From: Bacteroidales bacterium
Lineage (GTDB): Bacteria; Bacteroidota; Bacteroidia; Bacteroidales; Bacteroidaceae
Reading direction: 5' to 3'
Assembly: GCA_015060865.1 (NCBI GenBank)
Contig: SUXS01000014.1
Coordinates: 40,378-104,377, forward strand
Length of the DNA stretch: 64,000 nt
The translations under genes were made by a program, and so were the position numbers. Of the stretch, positions 7,170 to 16,600 are shown one piece after another; the first letter of the stretch is position 1; each line of letters begins with the position of its first letter. The notes beneath the pieces were generated by a model. It saw nothing but the letters and a program-made list of their open reading frames with translations. It ran no database searches and was not told the DNA's origin.

Positions 7170-8201
7170 TTATAGTTTAATGGCCCAATATTTGTATAGA
7201 TAGGTGATCAATAGAGTTATCGCCAAGCTCAAGGTGGTGTACAGAACTGGATAATTGCAGACAAATATACCACCGCCTACGGTGGATAATAGAATCATAG
7301 GAATGCGTTGGTAGATATAGAGTGGGAAGAGGTTATTCCCGCACCAAATAAGTGCTTTATTGTTGATGCTGATTCGCATGCTTAAAACAATAATCAATAG
7401 GCAGAATACGATAGAGAATGCATTGTATACAAGCCCTTTGGCGTGTAGGGGTATGTTGGCGGTGATGCCAAGTAAGATAAATAGTATGCCTAATGTAATC
7501 CAATAATGCTTCTTGATGATGGCTTCTATGCTTTGCTTGAAGGTGGAATAGAGAATACCCGCTCCGAAACATAGCATGGTATTATACCAATAATCGGGCT
7601 TAAAAAATGACAATACGATTACGGCGATGAATAAGAATATGCAGCACCGGAAGGCTCCTTGGTGATATGTGGAAGCCTGCTTGCGAAATGATAGGTAGGT
7701 TATCAGGTAGCATAGCATGATAACGAATATGTACCAGTTGCTGTTGCCTACGGATTCCCAACCTATGAACGAGAGTAAATAATCTTTAATGGGATAATGC
7801 TTGCCCAATATGAGTGCTACGACAATAAAGCAAAGAACTGCGATGTCAAAATTGACAAGTACAGTCAAGAGTCTTTTCTTGGGCATGGAGGAAATATAGG
7901 CCTGACCTTTCTTGATGATGGACTCCATGATGCCATAGCCGGAATAGAAAAGGAACATGGCTACAATCCATTGGCCTACATGGGCATCGATATAGCTGAA
8001 AAGTCTATCATCCCATCCGTCATAGATATATCCGGATTTTATGATGTAGGGTGTAGCATGCTTGATGAATACCAATAGGATGAATATACCTTTGATGGCG
8101 TTGGTGGTATCAAAGGATAGATAGTCGGTATGGAATCCCTTGGTGATAAAGTGCATACGGGAAACTACGAGAACTGCAAGTAGTATGTAAAAGATTATCA
8201 T
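7170..8201 (-). CDS. Membrane acyltransferase, acyltransferase-3 family
   Basis: A 343-residue protein with about ten hydrophobic segments and the acyltransferase-3 N-terminal pattern (DTTNAIKGIFILLVFIKHATPYI, residues about 31-53, including the family's conserved His). A mid-protein segment, NSNWYIFVIMLCYLITYL, matches the family's x-x-WYI/F helix. Members transfer acetyl or other acyl groups to exported sugars across the inner membrane. It sits between the glycerophosphotransferase-like gene (2-base gap) and the flippase, so decoration of the repeat unit made here is likely. The acyl donor and sugar position are unknown. Confidence 0.85.
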   Translation of the reverse strand: MIIFYILLAVLVVSRMHFITKGFHTDYLSFDTTNAIKGIFILLVFIKHATPYIIKSGYIYDGWDDRLFSYIDAHVGQWIVAMFLFYSGYGIMESIIKKGQAYISSMPKKRLLTVLVNFDIAVLCFIVVALILGKHYPIKDYLLSFIGWESVGNSNWYIFVIMLCYLITYLSFRKQASTYHQGAFRCCIFLFIAVIVLSFFKPDYWYNTMLCFGAGILYSTFKQSIEAIIKKHYWITLGILFILLGITANIPLHAKGLVYNAFSIVFCLLIIVLSMRISINNKALIWCGNNLFPLYIYQRIPMILLSTVGGGIFVCNYPVLYTTLSLAITLLITYLYKYWAIKL

Positions 8202-8203
8202 CG

Positions 8204-9424
8204 TCAGCAGAATGCTTTAAGTAATACATCCATCGTGTTCTCTGCAACCGTCTTCCCGTTTGGTGGTAGCAGATATTGCTTTACGAACTCTTCGCGTCCT
8301 TGCTTCATGGGGTCGTTGCCAGCGAGAACAACATCTTCGATAAAGTTGATAATGTCCTGCTCAGTCTTTCCTACGTAATGTTGGCGCATGGCCAATTGGC
8401 CAAATTCGCCTTTCTCTGCGACTTGCTCTTCAAAGTTGTCGGCAATATACATAACGGGATTGCCTGAATAGTGATATTCCACACAAAAAGAGCCGCTGTC
8501 ATGTATCATGGCGTCGGAGGTCATGAAAAGGTCTACAAATTCACCCGTCTCGAGTTGAGTGTTTGTCATATTCTCCCATTCGTGGTAGTAGGCGGAGGCC
8601 TTTTCTTCCCCCCATTCTGCGTGCTTGCATAGCTCTGTGAATAAACGTGGATGGGGCTTGAATGCAAATTGAACCTTGTCTGAATATTTCTTTGTTATAG
8701 TAAGCATCAGGTCTGCCATCCATATGTGTCCGCTAATAAAGATCGTAAAATGTGGTGCCCAAATAATGCGTTTTTTGGGATTTTTCTGCGGTTTCCATTG
8801 ATTGATGTGTTCTTTGAAAAGGAAATTGTCTGCATTAGGATATCCTACGACCTCAATATTGCGTCCTTTGTTGAAAGCGTATGTTTGTGCATCCTTTCGG
8901 TGGAGCTCTGTAGAATAGAATAGTTTCCACGCATGGTTATGAAGAGGTAAATTATATGACCAGTCATTTTGGCTCATCCAAAAAGCATAAGGGTAGTAAC
9001 AGAGTAATTTGTTCTTGAATCTGTCATAGTCTGAAGTCGCTTCATAGTTACCCAAATATGGTTGTGGGTAGAAAATGATGTCGGGCTTCAATTCTTCTAT
9101 GGTAGCTGATTTGAAATCTTTATAAGGTGTGCCTACAAAGAATGATGTGCTGTATTGTTTAAAATAAGATATGAGTGCTCTTACATCCTCCTTTTGTTGT
9201 TCTTCGGTATAGGATTTGAATGGGAGTATTAGAATTGATGCATTGAACCGCGGATGCTTACTCAATAGTCTGTGAAGATTCTGGTATCGCCACATTGAAA
9301 GTGAGGAGGCTATGAAAACAACATTAATCTGTTTCTTATGCCTTAAACGCATCACTACCCATTTTTGATATATGGGCAGAATGATATTAATCTTTATATG
9401 TCTTAATAATATCTTAAGGCTCAT
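8204..9424 (-). CDS. CDP-glycerol:glycerophosphate glycerophosphotransferase-like protein
   Basis: About 406 residues from ATG 9424. The open frame extends to 9550, but that extra part is out-of-frame read-through of a flippase fragment. Motifs of the Glyphos_transf (TagB/TagF-like) GT-B family are present: INVVFIASSLSMWRYQNL near the N-terminus, RIIWAPHFT, a phosphate-contacting FKPHPRL, and DAMIHDSGSFCVEYHYSGNPV, which corresponds to the family's D-S-S loop. Family members move glycerol- or ribitol-phosphate, so the polysaccharide may carry a phosphodiester or polyol phosphate. No CDP-glycerol synthesis gene is in the window. First intact gene of the polysaccharide operon on this strand. 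Confidence 0.8.
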   Translation of the reverse strand: MSLKILLRHIKINIILPIYQKWVVMRLRHKKQINVVFIASSLSMWRYQNLHRLLSKHPRFNASILILPFKSYTEEQQKEDVRALISYFKQYSTSFFVGTPYKDFKSATIEELKPDIIFYPQPYLGNYEATSDYDRFKNKLLCYYPYAFWMSQNDWSYNLPLHNHAWKLFYSTELHRKDAQTYAFNKGRNIEVVGYPNADNFLFKEHINQWKPQKNPKKRIIWAPHFTIFISGHIWMADLMLTITKKYSDKVQFAFKPHPRLFTELCKHAEWGEEKASAYYHEWENMTNTQLETGEFVDLFMTSDAMIHDSGSFCVEYHYSGNPVMYIADNFEEQVAEKGEFGQLAMRQHYVGKTEQDIINFIEDVVLAGNDPMKQGREEFVKQYLLPPNGKTVAENTMDVLLKAFC

Positions 9425-9446
9425 TTTCTTATAATAGCAAATTCCC

Positions 9447-9605
9447 TTACTCGTATTGGGCTTTAATTCCATAATCCTCGACTCCCAAGGTGTTGAGTAC
9501 CACACGCGAGGTGTATAGTGATACCACCATGCTGAAAAGCATGCGGCCATAGAGCATCAGGGTGTTCTTGGCTATGCGCTTGGTGTTCTCGGAGTGAGAG
9601 CTCAT
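9447..9605 (-). pseudogene. N-terminal stump of a polysaccharide flippase
   Basis: The minus-strand frame from ATG 9605 encodes 52 residues: MSSHSENTKRIAKNTLMLYG, RMLFSMVVSLYTSRVVLNTL, then GVEDYGI followed by KAQYE and a stop. Up to GVEDYGI it is the standard start of Bacteroidales Wzx/lipopolysaccharide-biosynthesis flippases; after it the match ends abruptly near 9465. The other 400 or so residues are absent, so this is a truncated remnant at a recombination junction. It differs from the intact flippase at 5712-7163. Its frame overlaps the N-terminal extension of the next open frame, which supports the later start chosen for that gene. Confidence 0.85.
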
Positions 9606-9614
9606 TGGGATATA

Positions 9615-10703
9615 TTATGGCCTTTGTAGTTGCTTGGAGACGTTCGCTTGCAGATAGTAGTCAAGTATGGTGATGGCTGCCATGGCCTCTACGATGGGTA
9701 CAGCGCGCGGCACCACGCAAGGATCGTGACGGCCCTTGGCCTGTAGCGTATGTTTGTTGCCGTGGATGTCGAGCACGGTCTGCTCACCCAATTGTGTGGC
9801 TACGGGCTTGAAGGCTGCGCGGAAGTAGATGGGCTGTCCGTTGCTGATGCCGCCCTGTATGCCTCCCGAGCGATTGGTGAGGGGAGCCACCTTGCCTTCG
9901 GCAGTGGTGGTGAAGGGGTCGTTCTGCTCGGAGCCTCGCTCGCAGATGCCGTCGAACCCCCGCCCGTAGTCAAATCCCTTGCAGGCATTGATGCTGAGCA
10001 TGGCGCCAGCCAGTACGGCGTGGAGTTTCCCGAATACGGGTTCGCCCAACCCTATGGGGCACCCTGTGATGACGCAGGTGACGATGCCGCCTATGGTGTC
10101 GCCATCGCTCTTGACCTGAAGGATGAGTTCCTCCATCTCACGTGCCTTCTCAGGGTCGGGGCAGCGTACGATGTTGCTCTCAGTAAGCGAGAGGTCGTAG
10201 CGGGTGTAGTCGTTGTCTAGGGCGATAGGTCCTATTTGTGATGTATAGGCCTGTATGGTGATGCCCAGCTCTCGCAGGGCAAGCTTGGCCAGTGCCCCAG
10301 CTACACAGCGTGTGGCTGTCTCGCGAGCCGAGGTGCGCCCACCGCCACGATGATCGCGTAGTCCGTACTTCTGCTGGTAGGTGAAGTCGGCATGCGAAGG
10401 GCGATAGACATCGCGCAGGTTGTCGTAGTCGGTCGAGTGTTGCGAGGTGTTGCGTATGATAAATCCGATGGGCGTACCCGTAGTGCGCCCCTCAAAGATG
10501 CCTGAAAGGAACTCCACCTCATCGGCTTCGTGGCGTCCTGTGGTGACAGCACTCTGCCCGGGGCGACGGCGGCGCATTTCGCTCTGTATGTAATCCATGT
10601 CGATGGCGATACCGGCAGGCATGCCATCTACAACGCCGCCTATAGCGGGGCCGTGTGACTCACCGAACGAGGTGAGCGTGAAGAGGGTTCCGAAGGTGTT
10701 CAT
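9615..10703 (-). CDS. aroC: Chorismate synthase
   Basis: A 362-residue enzyme converting 5-enolpyruvylshikimate-3-phosphate to chorismate, the last shared step toward aromatic amino acids, folate and quinones, using reduced FMN. Signatures are clear: [18 protein letters not shown] at the N-terminus, [20 protein letters not shown], the [19 protein letters not shown] motif and the C-terminal [20 protein letters not shown]. Length is typical. It marks the chromosomal edge of the polysaccharide locus: the flippase stump starts 10 bases beyond its stop. GC content is visibly higher than in the polysaccharide genes, as expected for core versus exchanged DNA. Confidence 0.97.
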   Translation of the reverse strand: MNTFGTLFTLTSFGESHGPAIGGVVDGMPAGIAIDMDYIQSEMRRRRPGQSAVTTGRHEADEVEFLSGIFEGRTTGTPIGFIIRNTSQHSTDYDNLRDVYRPSHADFTYQQKYGLRDHRGGGRTSARETATRCVAGALAKLALRELGITIQAYTSQIGPIALDNDYTRYDLSLTESNIVRCPDPEKAREMEELILQVKSDGDTIGGIVTCVITGCPIGLGEPVFGKLHAVLAGAMLSINACKGFDYGRGFDGICERGSEQNDPFTTTAEGKVAPLTNRSGGIQGGISNGQPIYFRAAFKPVATQLGEQTVLDIHGNKHTLQAKGRHDPCVVPRAVPIVEAMAAITILDYYLQANVSKQLQRP

Positions 10704-10870
10704 GATGGGGATTAAAAATGAATAATTAAAAATTAAAAAACGAAAAAGCTAAAAGGCGCTATTCTTATTGTTTAGTTTGTACAAGATTAAAATGTGCGAC
10801 ATAACAATCTTGTTGATGATAAATATCGGACGTATGTCGCCTGTTTTAATTCTTAACTTTTAATTTTTAA
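10704..10870. other. Intergenic region between slyD and aroC
   Basis: AT-rich spacer with 'aaaaattaaaaa' style repeats at both ends and a loose inverted pair (acaagatta near 10781, taacaatcttgt near 10803). No promoter box could be assigned with confidence. Confidence 0.3.
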
Positions 10871-11464
10871 TTAATGACAATGTCCGCAGTCACAGCCGCC
10901 ATCGTGGTCGCCACATCCGTCGCAACCACCGCCACAGCTATCGCAACCGCAGCTGCAGCCTCCCTGACCAGTGATGATGTTGATGAGTGCCTGAATCTCT
11001 TCCTTCGTGGCATCGTGCATAGAGAGTACCTTGCCTTCGAATACGAGGTTCATGCCGGCGTAGGGGTGGTTGAGGTCGATGGTTACAGCCTCTTCCTTAA
11101 CCTCTACCACAAGGCCATTCATCCGCTGTCCGTCGGCATTCATGAGGGGAATGACGTTACCGGGATAGATTTGCTTGTCGTCAAACTTGCCATTCACGCA
11201 GAAGATGTTCTTGTCTACGTCGAAGATGAGGTCGTCGCGACGGTCGCCATTGGTCTCGTCCTTGGTGAGGGTGAAGTTGAAGGTGTCGCCCTCCTTCATG
11301 GTCTTGAACTTATCCTCAAAAGCTTCGAAGGTGAAGCCAAGGCCAGTGGTGAACTGGAAGGGGTGCTCCTCGGTAGCCTGTTCTACAAGTTCCTTCACGC
11401 CTTCATACTCGGTATACATGTCGTACGATACGATAATCGTTTTGCTCGGGTTGATTTCTGCCAT
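10871..11464 (-). CDS. slyD: FKBP-type peptidyl-prolyl isomerase, SlyD-like
   Basis: 197 residues from MAEINPSK (ATG 11464); the longer open frame reads into the leader. The FKBP half begins KTIIVSYDMYTEYEG, and the inserted IF chaperone domain follows around residues 70-125, as in SlyD. The last 30 residues are a metal-binding tail with nine Cys and three His (GGCSCGCDSCGGGC...DCGHCH), which in SlyD binds nickel or zinc. The enzyme isomerises X-Pro bonds and assists folding or metallation in the cytosol. A TATCTTTG -7 box on the minus strand (11492-11499) lies about 28 bases before the start. Confidence 0.93.
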   Translation of the reverse strand: MAEINPSKTIIVSYDMYTEYEGVKELVEQATEEHPFQFTTGLGFTFEAFEDKFKTMKEGDTFNFTLTKDETNGDRRDDLIFDVDKNIFCVNGKFDDKQIYPGNVIPLMNADGQRMNGLVVEVKEEAVTIDLNHPYAGMNLVFEGKVLSMHDATKEEIQALINIITGQGGCSCGCDSCGGGCDGCGDHDGGCDCGHCH

Positions 11465-11491
11465 AATATATTGATAAAGGTTTATTCTCAG

Positions 11492-11499
11492 CAAAGATA
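11492..11499 (-). promoter_or_regulatory. -7 promoter box of slyD
   Basis: TATCTTTG on the minus strand, 28 bases upstream of the slyD ATG. No clear TTTG at the expected distance. Confidence 0.45.
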
Positions 11500-11742
11500 C
11501 GGCAAATTTTCCATTTGGCGAAGATAAAGGACTTTTAGTGATGTGAAAAATAAGCTTCTTTACCTCAAATGTCGGTTGAATCATGTTTTTTATCTCACGA
11601 ACTAGCAGGTAAGTGTAGGAGAAATCAAAATTATTCGTATCTTCGCAAGATGTTTTTAGGGGCTATCTGTCGTCCCTATGTTCGAGATAGACTTTACTAT
11701 AAAACGACGTTAGAAGAATTTAAAAGCATATTCAAAAATAAT

Positions 11743-12759
11743 ATGAAGCAATATACCAATTACTCCTTGCTGGCTCATAATACATTTGGGATGGATGTGC
11801 AGGCTGCCATGTTCGTTGAATATGATCGTGTGGATGAGTTGCGGAATTTTCTGGGATCAGAAGATTTTCTTCGTTTTCGTGATCGGTTTATCCATATTGG
11901 TGCTGGCAGTAATCTCTTGTTTGGTGGCGACTACGATGGGCTGGTGATGCACTCGGCTATCCGAGATATTGATGTTGTGAGCGAGAGTGGTGATTGCCTG
12001 CTGGTGCGTGTGGGGGCTGGTTATGTGTGGGATGAGTTTGTGGATTATTGCGTGACACATGGATATGCTGGCGTGGAAAATCTGAGCGCTATACCCGGTG
12101 AGGTAGGAGCCAGTGCCGTACAGAATATTGGAGCCTATGGGGTGGAGGTGTGCGATGTGATAGAGTGGGTGGAGACACTCTCCATAGATGGGCAGGAGCG
12201 TATATTCAAGAGGGAAGATTGTGGATATGGCTATCGTGATTCAATATTCAAGAGGAAATTGCGAGGAAAATATATTGTAACCCATGTGGTGTATCGCTTG
12301 GCGAAGAAAACGCAGTTCCGACTGGACTATGGTGATGTGAGAGCCCGTGTGGAAGCGGAAGGAGGGGCCACCCTCGCTACGGTAAGGCATGCTGTGACTG
12401 CTATCCGTGACAGTAAGTTGCCGGATCCAAAGGTGCTGGGTAATGCCGGTAGTTTCTTTACCAACCCTGTGATTCCGCGAGAGCAGTATGAGAAGCTGCT
12501 TACGACCTATCCGGATATGCCATCATATACCATAGATGAAGCCCGTGTGAAGGTGCCTGCAGGATGGCTTATTGAACATACGGGATGGAAAGGACAGGCA
12601 TTAGGACGTGCTGCCGTGCATGACCGTCAGGCACTTGTCCTGGTAAATCGTGGTGGGGCTACTGGAATAGAAGTGAAGGAGCTGGCACATAGGATTAGTG
12701 ATGATATATATGCAAAATATGGTATACGTATAGTCCCGGAGGTGAATTTCATTGACTGA
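11743..12759 (+). CDS. murB: UDP-N-acetylenolpyruvoylglucosamine reductase
   Basis: About 338 residues from MKQYTNYSLLAHNTFGMD. MurB reduces UDP-GlcNAc-enolpyruvate to UDP-MurNAc with NADPH and FAD in peptidoglycan synthesis. FAD-binding motifs GAGSNLLFGGDYDG and ENLSAIPGEVGASAVQNIGA are present. Also visible are the catalytic serine motif GNAGSFFTNPV and the C-terminal RIVPEVNFID with the proton-donating Glu, which identify the type I (E. coli-like) enzyme. An in-frame ATG at 11650 would add 31 residues (MFLGAICRPYV...), and a TATCTTCG box ends only 4 bases before it. I prefer 11743 because homologues start there, giving a 90-base leader. Confidence 0.93.
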   Translation: MKQYTNYSLLAHNTFGMDVQAAMFVEYDRVDELRNFLGSEDFLRFRDRFIHIGAGSNLLFGGDYDGLVMHSAIRDIDVVSESGDCLLVRVGAGYVWDEFVDYCVTHGYAGVENLSAIPGEVGASAVQNIGAYGVEVCDVIEWVETLSIDGQERIFKREDCGYGYRDSIFKRKLRGKYIVTHVVYRLAKKTQFRLDYGDVRARVEAEGGATLATVRHAVTAIRDSKLPDPKVLGNAGSFFTNPVIPREQYEKLLTTYPDMPSYTIDEARVKVPAGWLIEHTGWKGQALGRAAVHDRQALVLVNRGGATGIEVKELAHRISDDIYAKYGIRIVPEVNFID

Positions 12760-12894
12760 GCAGAGGATGGGATCTCTGAAGATTATAAGGCAGTATCTCT
12801 CCTGCATTGAAATCCCAAAATGAAGTGGACGGATTGTGCGAGATACATGTGAAATAAAATACGATACATTGAACCTTAAAAAATAGAGAGTAAA

Positions 12895-13656
12895 GTGAAG
12901 CTGACATTTCTTGGAACAGGAACCTCGACTGGGATACCGGAAGTGGGTTGTACGTGTCAGGTATGTACCTCAGACGATGAACGAGATAAGCGTAAACGCG
13001 TATCTGCACTCGTGGAGACGGCCGAAACGCGGATTCTCATCGATTGTGGCCCCGATTTTAGGGAACAGATGATGCATGTGCCTTTTGAACGGTTGGACGG
13101 CGTGCTTCTTACCCATGAACATTACGATCATACAGGCGGGATTGATGACTTGCGCCCCTTTTGCCAGTTTGGAGATATTGAGGTGTTTGCCGATAGCCTT
13201 ACCTGTACCCATTTACGTGAGCGGTTACCCTACTTCTTCCGTGAGCAACTCTATCCTGGTGTGCCGCGCCTGAATTTTCATGTGGTAGAACCTTACAAGT
13301 CTTTCTATATTAAGGAGGTGGAGGTTTGCCCTCTTCTGATAATGCATGGTGCACTGCCCATCTTGGGCTATCGTATCGGGACATTGGGCTTCATTACTGA
13401 TATGCTTACAGCCCCAGAGGAGACAATGCGCTCGTTGGATGGGGTAGACACCCTTGTGATCAATGGCCTAAGGATGCGCCCTCATGGATCGCATCAGACG
13501 ATTGAAGATGCCATCAATGTGGCTCGTGCTGTGGGAGCCCGTGAAACTTACCTTATCCATATGAGTCATCATGCAGGCCTTCATGCGGTGACTGCAGGGC
13601 AGCTCCCGCCTCATGTGCATCTCGCGTATGATGGCTTGCAGGTAGAGGTCTTATAG
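12895..13656 (+). CDS. MBL-fold metallohydrolase, PhnP-like
   Basis: A 253-residue metallo-beta-lactamase-fold hydrolase. The start is GTG (12895); the MKLTFLGTGTSTGIP N-terminus is where the family begins. Motifs: the Cys-rich GCTCQVCTSDDERDKRKR loop typical of PhnP/RNase Z-related hydrolases, the dinuclear-metal THEHYDHTGGIDDLRP (H-x-H-x-D-H), HGALPILGYRIG and a late HMSHHAGLH. The fold suggests a phosphodiesterase acting on a nucleotide or cyclic phosphate; substrate is uncertain and no phosphonate genes are near. Its stop overlaps the convergent mfd stop by 6 bases. Confidence 0.85.
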   Translation: MKLTFLGTGTSTGIPEVGCTCQVCTSDDERDKRKRVSALVETAETRILIDCGPDFREQMMHVPFERLDGVLLTHEHYDHTGGIDDLRPFCQFGDIEVFADSLTCTHLRERLPYFFREQLYPGVPRLNFHVVEPYKSFYIKEVEVCPLLIMHGALPILGYRIGTLGFITDMLTAPEETMRSLDGVDTLVINGLRMRPHGSHQTIEDAINVARAVGARETYLIHMSHHAGLHAVTAGQLPPHVHLAYDGLQVEVL

Positions 13657-16600
13657 AACGGGACCATTCATGGCTGATAGCACTCCAAGCGCAGTCTCCA
13701 CGGTGTCTATACCCTTGATGAGCAGACTGCGCTTGCCCGACAATTCACGGAAACGACATTCGTAGGGAGTCATCGCCGTATAGTTCATCACACGGCCGAA
13801 GGCTGTGCTGTCATAGTAGGGACTCTCGAGGTTGCTCACGAAGTAGAGCGCCATCTGGCCTCCCTTGAGCAGGATTTTCTCGATGCCAAGCTGCTTGCCT
13901 ATGCGGCGGAGCGGTACCACGCGGAGCAGCTCCTCGCCCATCGGGGGCACAGGACCAAAGCGGTCGGTGAGGCGTGTGCGGAATTTGGTCACCTCCTCAT
14001 CCGTCTCCAAGCTATCAAGCTCGCGGTACACGAGCATGCGCTCACTGCTGGTGGGGATATACTCATTGGGGAACAGCAGTTCGAGGTCGCTCTCCACGGC
14101 ACACTCCTCCACGAATCCGTCACCGCTGATCTTTTCGCCTTCGGCCACGTCGCCCATGAGGAGGTCGGCAAACTCATTGGTCTTGAGTTCGTGCACCGCC
14201 TCGCCCAGAATCTTCTGATAGGTCTCGTAGCCGAGGTCGGCAATGAAGCCGCTCTGCTCGGCACCCAGCAGGTTACCCGCACCGCGGATGTCGAGGTCCT
14301 GCATGGCAATATGGATGCCACTGCCCAGGTCGGTAAAGTTCTCGATGGCCTGCAATCTACGGCGTGCCTCGGGGGTGAGCACCGAGAGTGGCGGAGCCAG
14401 CAGGTAGCAGAAGGCCTTCTTGTTGCCACGCCCCACGCGGCCTCGCATCTGGTGCAGGTCGCTCAGGCCGAAGTTGTGTGCCTGATTGATGATGATGGTA
14501 TTGGCATTGGGGATGTCGATGCCGTTCTCCACGATAGAGGTGGCTATGAGCACGTCGTAGTCGTGGTTCACAAAGCTCATGATGACCTTCTCCAGCTCCT
14601 CGGGCGGCATCTGTCCGTGTCCGATACATACGCGGGCATCGGGCACATTGCGTGTGACGAGTGCCGCCAGTTCGGCAAGGTTCTGTATGCGGTTGTTGAT
14701 GATGAAGAGCTGTCCGTTGCGGCTGAGCTCAAAGTTCACCGCTTCGCGGATAATCTCCTCGTTGAAGGTGTGCACCTCGGTCTGTATGGGATAGCGGTTG
14801 GGCGGCGGAGTCTGTATGACGCTCAGGTCGCGTGCTCCCATGAGCGAGAACTGCAGCGTGCGCGGTATAGGGGTGGCCGTGAGCGTGAGCGTATCTACGC
14901 TCACCTTCAGCTGGCGCAGCTTCTCCTTCACCGATACGCCAAACTTCTGCTCCTCATCGATGATGAGCAGACCCAGGTCCTTGAATTTCACGCCCTTGCC
15001 AATGAGCTTGTGCGTGCCCACCACGATGTTCACTTCACCGCTCTTGAGTCCCTCCAGCACCTTCTTCGTATCGGCAGCCGAGCGGGCACGGCTCAGGTAC
15101 TCCACACGGCAGGGGAAGTTTTTCAGTCGCTCCGAGAAGGTGCGCCAATGCTGGTAGGCCAGCACGGTGGTGGGCACCAGCACCGCCACCTGCTTGTTGT
15201 CGCAAGCCGCCTTGAAGGCAGCACGCACGGCCACCTCGGTCTTGCCGAAGCCCACGTCGCCGCACACGAGGCGGTCCATCGGGCGCTGGCGCTCCATGTC
15301 GGCCTTGATGTCGACAGTAGCCTTCAGCTGGTCGGGCGTGTCTTCGTAGAGGAAGCTCGCCTCCAGCTCGTGCTGCATGAAGCTGTCGGGGCTATAGGCA
15401 AAGCCCTTCTCCTGCGCACGCTGCGAGTAGAGCTTGATGAGGTCGCGGGCGATATCCTTGATCTTGGTCTTGGTGCGCTCCTTGAGCTTCTCCCAAGCAC
15501 CCGTGCCCAACTTATTGATGCGCGGTGCCTCGCCCTCCTTGCTCTTGTACTTGGAAATCTTGTGCAACGAGTGGATAGACACGAAGACCACATCATCGTT
15601 GCTGTATACGAGCTTTATCACCTCCTGCGTGCTGTTGCCGTTGGGCATGCGCACCAGTCCGGCAAAGCGGCCCACACCGTGGTCAATATGCACCACGTAG
15701 TCGCCCGGCTCAAACTGGCTGAGCTCCTTGAGCGAGATGGCCATCTTGCCGCTACGTGCCTTGTCGCTACGGAGGTTGTACTTGTGGAAGCGGTCGAATA
15801 TCTGATGGTCGGTAAAGCAGGCCACGCGCATGGTGTTGTCGATGAATCCGCCATGAATGGTCTTGTCCACCGCCGTGAAGGGGATGTTGCTGCCGCGCTC
15901 CTCGAAGATGGTCTTCAGGCGCTCGGCCTGCTTGGTGCTGTCGGTGAGTATATACACCTGGTAGCCTCGCTCTATGAGGTCGGCGAGCGACTGCTCCACC
16001 AGTTCGAAGTTCTTGTGGAAGAGCGGCTGGGGCGAAGTGTCGAAGGTTACCGTAGCATGAACAGCCGAGGATGCCTTCACGCCAAACTCGATGCGGCGGA
16101 AGTCTGTGGTCTTGCGCAGGAAATCCGTTGCGTCAAGGAGATGGAGCACACAATCAGTTGCTTCATCCATTGCCTGCACCGCCTGCTGCGAAAAACCCTC
16201 CTCATTCAATTGTTCTATCCTTTCATGCACCCAAGCGTAGTCCTGAAACGCCAGCGCACTGCCCTTGGGCAGGAAGTCGAAGAAAGAGACCTCATCCCCT
16301 GCCCCATCCTCGAAGTTAGGCACGATGCTCACATGGCTCACCTTGTCGCGCGAGAGCTGCGACTCAATCTCAAACGTACGTATGCTGTCCACCTCATCCC
16401 CGAAGAGGTCGATGCGGTAGGGATACTCCGAGGCATAGGAAAACACGTCGATGATGCTACCACGCACGGCAAACTGCCCCGGCTCGTACACATAGTCCAC
16501 CCGTTCAAAGCCCTCGCCCACCAGCGTCGCCTCCATCTGAGGAATCTCCACCGTGTCGCCTACAGCAAGGCGCACCGAGCGGTCGTTCAAGGTATCGCGC

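Noticed and set aside
9425..9550. N-terminal 42-residue extension of the glycerophosphotransferase-like frame
   Set aside because: This DNA encodes the flippase stump in another frame; the family N-terminus begins at MSLKILLRHIKIN.
1..9605. Invertible capsule promoters (Mpi-type) sought around the polysaccharide locus
   Set aside because: No pair of short inverted repeats enclosing a promoter next to the first polysaccharide gene, and no UpxY/UpxZ-like genes were seen; the 85-bp repeats enclose genes instead.
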